The notes beneath the pieces were generated by a model, which saw only the letters and a program-made list of their open reading frames with translations, had not been told where the DNA came from and searched no databases. DNA of 37,959 nt, taken from NCBI GenBank assembly GCA_036897095.1, contig JAYMSP010000984.1, positions 1-37,959 on the forward strand, read 5' to 3'. How positions within the stretch are numbered: the stretch's first letter is position 1; each line of letters begins with the position of its first letter. The translations under genes and the position numbers were made by a program. Origin of the DNA: Plantago elongata. Taxonomy: Eukaryota > Streptophyta > Magnoliopsida > Lamiales > Plantaginaceae. This document shows, piece after piece, positions 22,778-31,773 of this stretch.

Positions 22778-23488
22778 ATGGATGATATCTGTGTTGTATG
22801 TGCGGAGAGCTTGGAGTGGGTTGCTTACGGTGCTTGCGGTTACAAGGATGTTTGCTCCACCTGCATTGCTCGTCTCCGTTTCATCTGCGATGATCGTCGT
22901 TGTTGTATATGCAAGTCCGAATCCGACGTCGTTTTTGTCACCAAGGCTTTAAGGGATTATACCAACACAATCGGTGACTTCTCGCTATTGCCTGCAGAAC
23001 CGAAAGAGGGCAGAATGGGGAAGTATTGGTATCATGAGGACACATGGGCCTTCTTTGATAATTTGGATCACTGTAAGATGGTTAAGGCCATGTGCAGGCT
23101 CTCTTGTAATGAGTGTGATAAAGTGGGCGATCAGGCCGATGATGGACCCAGGAGGAGAGCTAAGTTCAGGAATATTGAACACCTCAAGCGGCATTTGTTC
23201 CACAGGCGTAGGTTGATCATGTGTAGCTTGTGCCTGGAAGGAAGAAAGGTTTTCATATGTGAGCAAAAGACAAGGTCACAACTAACACAACATATAGACA
23301 CAGGTGACTCTGAGGTTGATGGTACTGAAAGTGAAAGGGGTGGATTCATGGGGCATCCTGTTTGTGAATTCTGCCGCACTCCATTTTATGGGGACAATCA
23401 ACATTACACCCACCCACATGTTTTAGAGTTTATTGACAACGTCCGATATGTATTTGATAGAGGAAAGAATGATGCACTTATGATTTGA
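22778..23488 (+). CDS. Captured N-terminal fragment of a HEL2/ZNF598-type RING E3 ligase
   Basis: 236 aa, intact, inside the LTR element. HEL2/ZNF598 ligases ubiquitinate ribosomal proteins on collided ribosomes. The start keeps the native-looking beginning MDDICVVCAESLEW. The RING reads C5-x2-C8, C20-G-Y22, C26-x2-C29, C42/C43-x-C45: the usual zinc-binding His (CGH) is Tyr22, so the RING is probably impaired. Downstream family blocks are present: YWYHEDTWAFFDNLDHCKMV, KFRNIEHLKRHLFHRRRLIMC, CLEGRKVFICEQK and GDSEVDGTESERGGFMGHP, ending in CEFCRTPFYGDN at about residue 210. The last about 25 residues no longer match the family and probably derive from element sequence. The remaining zinc fingers and long C-terminus of full HEL2 proteins (several hundred residues more) are absent. 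No intron is present. It may encode a truncated, dominant or inert protein, or none at all. Expression is unknown. Confidence 0.85.
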   Translation: MDDICVVCAESLEWVAYGACGYKDVCSTCIARLRFICDDRRCCICKSESDVVFVTKALRDYTNTIGDFSLLPAEPKEGRMGKYWYHEDTWAFFDNLDHCKMVKAMCRLSCNECDKVGDQADDGPRRRAKFRNIEHLKRHLFHRRRLIMCSLCLEGRKVFICEQKTRSQLTQHIDTGDSEVDGTESERGGFMGHPVCEFCRTPFYGDNQHYTHPHVLEFIDNVRYVFDRGKNDALMI

Positions 23489-23507
23489 GGACGAATCTTT
23501 TCTGCCT

Positions 23508-23515
23508 GGAGAGAA
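23508..23515 (+). other. Polypurine tract
   Basis: GGAGAGAA directly abuts the 3' LTR, the position at which plus-strand synthesis is primed in LTR retrotransposons. Short but all-purine. Confidence 0.6.
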
Positions 23516-23795
23516 TGATGTGGAGCGAATAGCATTTAATTAGATTTAGAATGCCAAGGGTCAAAGTTATATTTTATTTATTTATTAGGATATTTTTGTT
23601 ATTCAAGTATTCTGGTAGCAACTAGGGTTAGGGTTTACTAGCTATTTAAATACCTCTTCATTATTTTGTAAGAGTAGTTTTGAGTTTATATAAAAAATTG
23701 AGGTGTTCCTCTAAATCTGTCAATTCTCGGTATTCTGCTGAATCAACGAGTCTTGAGTTTATCGTTCTTGTGAATCAACCACGCACACTGCATCA
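23516..23795 (+). repeat. 3' LTR (280 bp)
   Basis: Starts TGATGTGGAGCG and ends ACACTGCATCA, followed by the ATACA target duplication. By eye nine substitutions distinguish it from the 5' LTR and there are no length differences. Confidence 0.93.
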
Positions 23796-23800
23796 ATACA

Positions 23801-24747
23801 TTAATTGGGAAAATTGATCGGGTCTATGAGTATGTTAATATACGTTAGTGATTGAAAACAATCAACATGATTTGAAGAATAATTTTAAATTTATCTAATT
23901 TCATTATGTGGTTAATATTTTCAATTCAAGGTCTATAACTTGTAGATCCGGTTCATGAAAACATTTCTCCATTAGTTTATTCCACAAATAGAAAAAAGTT
24001 AGACCTTGAGTGCCTTTAACATAATTAACCAAACAAGACTCACTATTAAAAAACTAATTTAAGATACATTCTAGGATGACTTGAATTCTATAAAAGTTCT
24101 ATAAATGAGAAAAAATCACAAGTATCGTGCACAAATGTTCAAATCTATGACAAACTCTCAATCCTCGGTGGCGCATTAAAAGATGAATAAATGATATAAA
24201 ATTCAGAAAAGGTTAATCACAAATGATTGGAACATAAATGCAACCGTATGAAACTTCTTTAACATGAGGACGATTATATTAAGTATTTAAATGAATTGAT
24301 AGAAGAAAAGTATGTTCATAGCCGTGAAGTATTTACAAAATAAAAGATTAAAAGTGGTAAATACTATGCTCTTCCGATCCCCCATTAATTATTGAAGTTA
24401 TGTAGAAACGAGCACGAATTGTCGTAAATCTATTCAATCAACCCACAATATTTTTCATAAAGTATTATTGCCCCAAACAAAAACCTTTCTAATAACTTAA
24501 TTTAACGATCTAGACACCTCTAAGCAAGCAAAAATGATAAGGTCGAAATCATTTACAACAAACATAACAACATTTGCAAATCACGTTCCGCTTATTATTA
24601 ATATAACATTTAAATGCTAATACACGGGTGAAAACCAAGCACCTTTGATCTAGAAAAGTTCTAACAATGATGCTAATGTTATGCTTATTCGTCCTTGTGT
24701 TCGTCACGGAGCAGTTGATACCCCTAACCCGGGTAGGCCTCTGCTAC
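23801..24747. other. Intergenic region downstream of the F-box gene
   Basis: AT-rich. The portion next to 24747 is the 3' flank of the minus-strand F-box gene. No gene or repeat recognised. Confidence 0.5.
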
Positions 24748-25914
24748 TTAGATCGAAATAAGACTTTCCACATAAGTGCAGGCTGCAATTCCACAAGGAC
24801 TCCAAACCTTTGCGTACCTAATGGTATCATCTCTTGGACTATAAATCATAAACTCAGAACGACCACCTAACCACATAATGTCACCATTGTGCAGCACGTG
24901 CAAGTCGCACTTCTTTTCAAAGTACATTTGGTTGCGCAGGGTAACAGCACAATTGTCAATGGTGCACACCTTTGTCCATGGCTCTTTATTACCCTCTTCT
25001 TGAAATATCCATACATTTGCTTCGACGCTGCGAGTGCTAAGAACATACACCAGGTTTTGTTCGGACAATGCGATACTATAATGGATATATACAGGAAATC
25101 TATGATAATCAGGGATCTTGAAACTCCGAGAAACTCCAGTCTCCAACTCAAGATAACATAGGGTCGAAGTCGTCTGATTTTCTGGAGAATTGACCCAATA
25201 GAACTTCCCATTTCCAAATGGTGTGGGTTCATTTGGCCAGCCAAAATATGGTATGTTCATGCCATCCAGTAACCTTTTCCACTGACGCGTTCTAAAGCTG
25301 TAAACTTCCACTACAGTGGAAGAATGGCTACTACCAGTAAAAATTCCCACAACTCTATAGTCCTCACTAGAATCATCATAACCAAAACCAAAAACACAAT
25401 TTTTCATATGTGATGAAGACACAGGGAAGTCAGGAAGATACCAACACTTTCTGGTGGCCAGGTTCCACACAACCAGTTGTTTTGTTTTCTCACTGTCTAC
25501 AAAAAGGCAAACTAGCCCATCACAAGAACCAACAATCCTAGGAGCAACATCTGGTGATACTGGATGGATCATTTTTTTGCCGTGACTTGGATCGAGCCTC
25601 CGTTTCCTCAACAAACTGGAAATGGGATAGTGATCAAGAAATCCACCGTCAAAGCAGAACGCTATCCTTTGGTGACTGAGAGCATCACTAGCTGAGTAGC
25701 ATCTTGTTTTTGAAAATGTAAGGTGATCTCTAGCGAACTTTGGGCTGGAAATGTGGGAGTGCCAAGATTGTGAAACACATCTGAATTTCAGGAGGGTCTT
25801 AACTGGAAGCCACATAAAAATCAGGATGATGATATCCATACACAGGTCGGACAAGTCAATTTGTTGCCTCCGACGCTTTGATGCGCCAGAACGTAGAGTC
25901 ATTGACAACGGCAT
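24748..25914 (-). CDS. F-box protein with F-box-associated (kelch-type) domain
   Basis: 388 aa, single exon. F-box proteins are the substrate-recruiting subunits of SCF ubiquitin ligases. The F-box lies at about residues 19-60 (DLCMDIIILIFMWLPVKTLLKFRCVSQSWHSHISSPKF). The remainder matches the plant F-box-associated interaction domain: IVGSCDGLVCLF, WNLATRKCWYLPDFP, FGFGYDDSSEDYRVV, VEVYSFRTRQWKRL and the C-terminal IWLGG-like block. The substrate cannot be predicted, because this family is very large and fast-evolving. The frame stays open upstream for 47 further codons, but these include a (TA)11 microsatellite translated as YIYIYI and no F-box features. I therefore chose the ATG at 25914 (MPLSMTLRSG). 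A second ATG four codons downstream is nearly equivalent. No frame damage is seen, so the gene is probably functional. Confidence 0.9.
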   Translation of the reverse strand: MPLSMTLRSGASKRRRQQIDLSDLCMDIIILIFMWLPVKTLLKFRCVSQSWHSHISSPKFARDHLTFSKTRCYSASDALSHQRIAFCFDGGFLDHYPISSLLRKRRLDPSHGKKMIHPVSPDVAPRIVGSCDGLVCLFVDSEKTKQLVVWNLATRKCWYLPDFPVSSSHMKNCVFGFGYDDSSEDYRVVGIFTGSSHSSTVVEVYSFRTRQWKRLLDGMNIPYFGWPNEPTPFGNGKFYWVNSPENQTTSTLCYLELETGVSRSFKIPDYHRFPVYIHYSIALSEQNLVYVLSTRSVEANVWIFQEEGNKEPWTKVCTIDNCAVTLRNQMYFEKKCDLHVLHNGDIMWLGGRSEFMIYSPRDDTIRYAKVWSPCGIAACTYVESLISI

Positions 25915-26030
25915 GATTGCTAAACCAACGATTGTAATGCAATTGAAGAGATATAATGTGAAATTTAAGAGAAGAAAATTTTGATTGCACCTGATGGAAG
26001 AGATTGATGAGTTTATGTAATGGTTGCTGC

Positions 26031-26052
26031 TATATATATATATATATATATA
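26031..26052. repeat. (TA)11 microsatellite
   Basis: Uninterrupted TA dinucleotides about 117 bp upstream of the chosen F-box start codon, probably within its promoter or 5' UTR. It artificially extends the F-box reading frame upstream. Confidence 0.9.
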
Positions 26053-27543
26053 CATACAGAGAAGTTACATACCCGTTCCAGAACCACAATGAATGCAGTG
26101 CCTCAATAAAATTTTATGGGCAAATAAAAATTAACTTTAATGGAAGTGATTCAACTTAATTATGAATTGGATACGGTAAATAATTCGACTTTTTCACCTA
26201 CTTTTTGACTCGAATATATAAATCAATATTATCACAAAATATCTACTAAAATATCACACCATTCTCACACCACTTACAACTTAATTTGACTTGCTCGTGA
26301 GGATGGACTCTTAGACTCCGTTTTCTTCAACTAAACTGAACTGAACCTAAATTAATGAGTTATCGGATAAAAATAACATAGCCTTACTTTCCAGTTCAAC
26401 CTTCTAATAAGGACTTCCTAAGCAACATTTATGTGGTGGTTTCCATGCAGAATAATTTTCAGTTCTAAATATGGTTCCACACACGTGCAACACCAAAACT
26501 TGAATAGTTTATGTTGAACAATTACTTAACTCAACATTAACTTGACATGATTCACATGATTCATGTATTCTAATTCACAACCTCACTTGACATTGTAAGT
26601 ACCATGTACAACCACTTATGGTGGCCATACATAACATAGTTTAATTTCCTCAACTTGAAATCCATGGCGCTACAAGTCTACAACTTAGTATCTAAACCAT
26701 GTCTTAAAACTGATTATTCTAGACCGGGAATTTCTAACCACAATTTCAAAAGCTTGCATCTCTTTACCTTCAAAGAGTCATGTAGGGTGACACCTATCCA
26801 CTTCGGTGTGTATATGCTTATATTTTGAGTGGTGTGACCTTGTTGAGATAATTAAAATGGAGTGTTGTTGGGACAGTGATCTTTACCATAAATATAATTA
26901 CATTTTCACTTTCACGATTTTTAAAATATTTTGATAAGAGTAAAGAGAATGATAGTGTAGTAATTTTGTAAAATTATAATATACCAGGTTTAAAATTAGC
27001 CGCAACTGATGATCTCCTTTTCTTGAGTGGAAAGGAGGAAGATGAGAAAGAAAGAGAACCTAGCTAGTTAATTTATGGTGGAAAAATGAGTAATGGCATC
27101 AATTAAGTGCTGGGAATTCAACTAGTTAGACACATTTGGCCGGTGAAGACAATCTTAATGGTTATGAGCATCATCATTAGTCTATTACAGGCAATATTAG
27201 TGTATACAAAGTGATACTTAATAGTAGTGATTAATTAATTTGCTTATTACCAGATAGTTTAATTGCCATCGTGCTATGTGATGGTTTTCTTTTTCTTCAT
27301 ATTTGTCAGTAGGTCAATTAGAACTTGGAATATACTCTTAGCAAATCAACTTTGATTGATCCTCTTCAACTTGTAAAATGTCTTGCATTTTGTTGAGTAG
27401 TCTGTAAGACTAGCTATAACCCAACTTAGCATATCTGATTAACTGCATACTAGTTTGGTCAACCAATTCTTTATACTTGTCTAACATTTTAGACTCAAGG
27501 AATCCAACTTTTTATGGTAATCATCATGTACTTCACTTAGTTG

Positions 27544-27655
27544 GTTATACAATTCAAATGGACAAAACTCGATTCAAATGGCATATTTTATATGATCAGT
27601 TTTGTATACAAAACAGACCATTTGAATCGGATTTTGCCCATTTGAATCGTATAAC
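27544..27655. repeat. 38-bp inverted repeat (hairpin) with 36-bp loop
   Basis: Arm 1 (27544-27581) and the reverse complement of arm 2 (27618-27655) match at 34 of 38 positions by eye. Both begin GTTATAC and end GATTCAAATGG. Each arm carries two copies of ATTCAAATGG. The loop includes a perfect 14-bp palindrome, TTTTGTATACAAAA, at about 27599-27612. All four mismatches are transitions. It could be a small fold-back transposon or an RNA hairpin source. Confidence 0.8.
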
Positions 27656-28789
27656 AAATCGCCCCTTAGTAGTGGTTTACCTGTCCAAAGAAAGGACCAG
27701 GGGTCTAGTTGACATTAATTCGTCCATCCATTTCACTCTAGTAAAATGTTTGATAACGAGTCTAATTATAAGTTCGTGAGATTGTACTGTTTAAAATGTG
27801 TAGTAGTTTAAAATATAATTCGTGATTGTTTAAAGAATAATTATCATATTAGTTTCTTATATACATTGATATTCAGACTAATTATGTATCATTGTATTAG
27901 TTTGAGCCATGAAACCTCCATGCCACTCAATCAGTTGACTTCCACAAAAAGTAAAATTTTGTAATGATTGAATTAAGAAATAGAGTTAGCAGATATTTAG
28001 GGATACTTTGACTAATTAACAATCAATTTTCCAATCGCATTTGACTTATGTGCCGACCACGCAGTCCTAAATCCTTCATTCTAACCTTCCATACACCAAA
28101 TGCATGCCAATTTCTTTATACTCCTTACAAAGTGTATGGATTAGTAGTGTACTCATCTTTATTCCAGCTTGGATAATTGAATTTCTTAAAATTAGATTTC
28201 TACATGGTACCTCGATCCCTCCCAAATTACGTTTCTAAGCCGATTGATCGATCACAAATGATTCTAGATGTCGAATTAGTTTCGACCTAATTACATGTTA
28301 GAATCTCATTGTGATCTATATCTACTTGATTTACTTGCTTCGTTCTACAAAGGCCATCTTCTACAAGATTGAACGTAAATGTTATAATTCCAATCAACCT
28401 CCTTCGCTTGTTTTAACTTAGTATCTTCGCATTTTTTTTCCTTGGATTACCCCAAAATAGACACCTAAGCACCAGTACTACAAACAAGTAAAAGTCCAAG
28501 AACAGCAACATGCACTACATGCACTTACAAGACAAAATATGAATGTATATAAAAGAATCACTTGCTAATGAAAAGACTCTTCAATATTGTAAGAACATCA
28601 ATCACGTCAGTACTTTATACTAGTTGGTCATTACTTTATATTGAAAACCTCATATGATTATCATATATCACATGATTAGTGGCCGACCTTTTTCCAGTAG
28701 AATCTTGCAAGTATGCCTTGATTACTAACTAATCAATTACCACTACATTATATTCCACATGCATATATACATATTCACCATTGCATAAC

Positions 28790-28797
28790 TATAAATA
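28790..28797 (+). promoter_or_regulatory. Probable TATA box of the P450 gene
   Basis: TATAAATA lies about 120 bp upstream of the P450 start codon, followed by a C/A-rich leader (CATCACTCAGCCACC). This is the expected plant core-promoter arrangement. The start of transcription would be near 28820-28830. Confidence 0.55.
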
Positions 28798-28915
28798 CAT
28801 AATCTACCAGCAAATGTTCCATCACTCAGCCACCAATTTCTACTATTCTCTACTCTAACTTAACACCTCAGATTCATTTCAGCCTTTGATTTGAATCTTC
28901 TTCCTCTGATTCTCA

Positions 28916-30519
<1,604 letters not shown>

Positions 30520-30689
30520 TGTAAATTCAATCCAAACTCTACGTTAACTTTCATGATTCTTTATTCATTCCATTACTATGTCCATGTAAAAAAAGAAAAA
30601 AAACATCATTGTTTAGATAAAATAAGCTGGAGGTTCACATACTTTTCGGATTAGAACTTTAGAGGTACAAGTTACTTTCAAAGATCTAA
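30520..30689. other. 3' flank of the P450 gene
   Basis: Probable 3' UTR with an A-rich stretch near 30588-30604, ending at the TAA duplication of the adjacent MITE. No other feature. Confidence 0.4.
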
Positions 30690-31215
30690 GACTTCCCTTA
30701 ATGGGGCTGGACGCCGCGCCACCTGACGCGACACCGCCGCCAATGAGCTACTGCCACGCCTCCTTTTTCTTTTTTTAATTTTGTTTCTTTATATTTTGTC
30801 CAATTTCAAACGCGAATAACTCGAAAAATATAAATGTAAAAAATATATAAAAATTACCAACGGATTCATCTCTTCGAGATCTACGAATAGAGACCACTCT
30901 CGATTATTTTGGATCATTCCATCTCGAACTCATTTTCTCTCTCAATTAAACTTAAAATTGTAAAACAACCTCTAATAATTCAATTTTATTAATTTCAACT
31001 TCTAAACACTATTATAATATATTAAATATGTTTTTAACAAAATAAAAAAATATTTTTTTTTAATTTTAAACTTTAATAAATTATAAAACGAATAATATGT
31101 AAATAAAAATTAAAAAATTTTCATGGCATGGCGACGAATGCATCACCATTGCAGCAAAAACGACGACGACACGTCATCTTGACACGACGATGCGTCGTCA
31201 CCATTGAGGATGGTC
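30690..31215. mobile_element. PIF/Harbinger (Tourist)-like MITE
   Basis: A 526-bp element flanked by TAA on both sides (30687-30689 and 31216-31218), the 3-bp target duplication typical of PIF/Harbinger elements. The terminal inverted repeats begin GACTTCCCTTAATGG at the left and GACCATCCTCAATGG at the right (read inward), matching at 11 of 15 positions. Both subterminal regions are GC-rich with repeated GACG/CGTC units, and the centre is AT-rich. There is no transposase ORF. Confidence 0.6.
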
Positions 31216-31293
31216 TAAGGCATGCACAATGTTAGTTGGCTTAAATTGAGCTTGACTTGACCAAGAAATCATGGAGACTAAAAGGTAGAAAAA

Positions 31294-31575
31294 GAAAATA
31301 TTCCCCAACTAAAAAAAACTGCTACTTGTCTATAAACTAGATTTCATATCATCACCAGCTGAATCCAGTGCACAAGTTGCACACTGAAAATACTAAGAAT
31401 ACAATGTAACAAGTGTATAGTAAAAAGTAAGAAATAATTATTAGTAAAAAGTAAGAAAAATATTCCCCAACTAAAAAAACTGCTACTTGTTTCTGCACTA
31501 GTCTACAAACTAGATTCATATCATCACCAGCTGAATCCAGTGCACAAGTTGCACATTGAAAACAGTAAGAATACA
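31294..31575. repeat. About 161-bp tandem duplication (two diverged copies)
   Basis: Copy 1 (about 31294-31405) and copy 2 (about 31455-31575) share GAAAAATATTCCCCAACTAA, CTGCTACTTGT, ATATCATCACCAGCTGAATC and CCAGTGCACAAGTTGCACA. Copy 2 has an extra TTCTGCACTAG-like insertion. The joining segment carries its own short repeat, TAGTAAAAAGTAAGAAA (about 31419 and 31443). It lies downstream of the minus-strand phosphatase gene. Confidence 0.8.
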
Positions 31576-31773
31576 GTTTTAAACTGCAGTAAATTTATCA
31601 GTATACCGGACCAGTTTAAGCTTGCCAGGAGTAACATGTTTATAAGTTATGATTTGTGCGCATAGTTCTTTTAAAGTATTCCCGAAGAATATCTTCACAA
31701 GAAAATGGTATTAAAAATAATTGTTAGCAATAGGAAGATTAGAAAGAAAAAAAAAATGAATCTCTCCGGCAAT

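Larger units (their letters stand above)
22278..23800 (+). mobile_element. Non-autonomous LTR retrotransposon carrying a captured HEL2-like gene fragment
   Basis: The element occupies 22283-23795 (1513 bp) and is flanked by a perfect 5-bp target duplication ATACA (22278-22282 and 23796-23800). Both LTRs are 280 bp, start TGATG and end CATCA. The internal region (953 bp) begins two bases before a TGGTATCAAAGCC primer-binding site, like the tRNA-iMet site of plant retroelements. It ends with a short purine-rich tract, GGAGAGAA, immediately before the 3' LTR. No gag, protease, integrase or reverse transcriptase is present. Instead there is a 236-codon ORF in sense orientation, homologous to the N-terminal part of plant HEL2/ZNF598 RING proteins. 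By eye the LTRs differ at 9 of 280 positions, implying a fairly recent insertion. It must have been mobilised by an autonomous relative. Confidence 0.9.
25915..28915. other. 3-kb intergenic region between divergent F-box and P450 genes
   Basis: Contains the promoters of the minus-strand F-box gene (near 25915-26100) and the plus-strand P450 (near 28600-28915), a (TA)11 microsatellite (26031-26052) and a 38-bp hairpin repeat (27544-27655). Otherwise AT-rich with no gene recognised. The 100-codon open frame at 27477-27779 simply runs through the hairpin. Confidence 0.5.

Noticed and set aside
25915..26055. N-terminal extension of the F-box ORF by 47 codons
   Set aside because: It translates a (TA)n microsatellite and has no F-box family features. 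The ATG at 25914 gives the normal family start.
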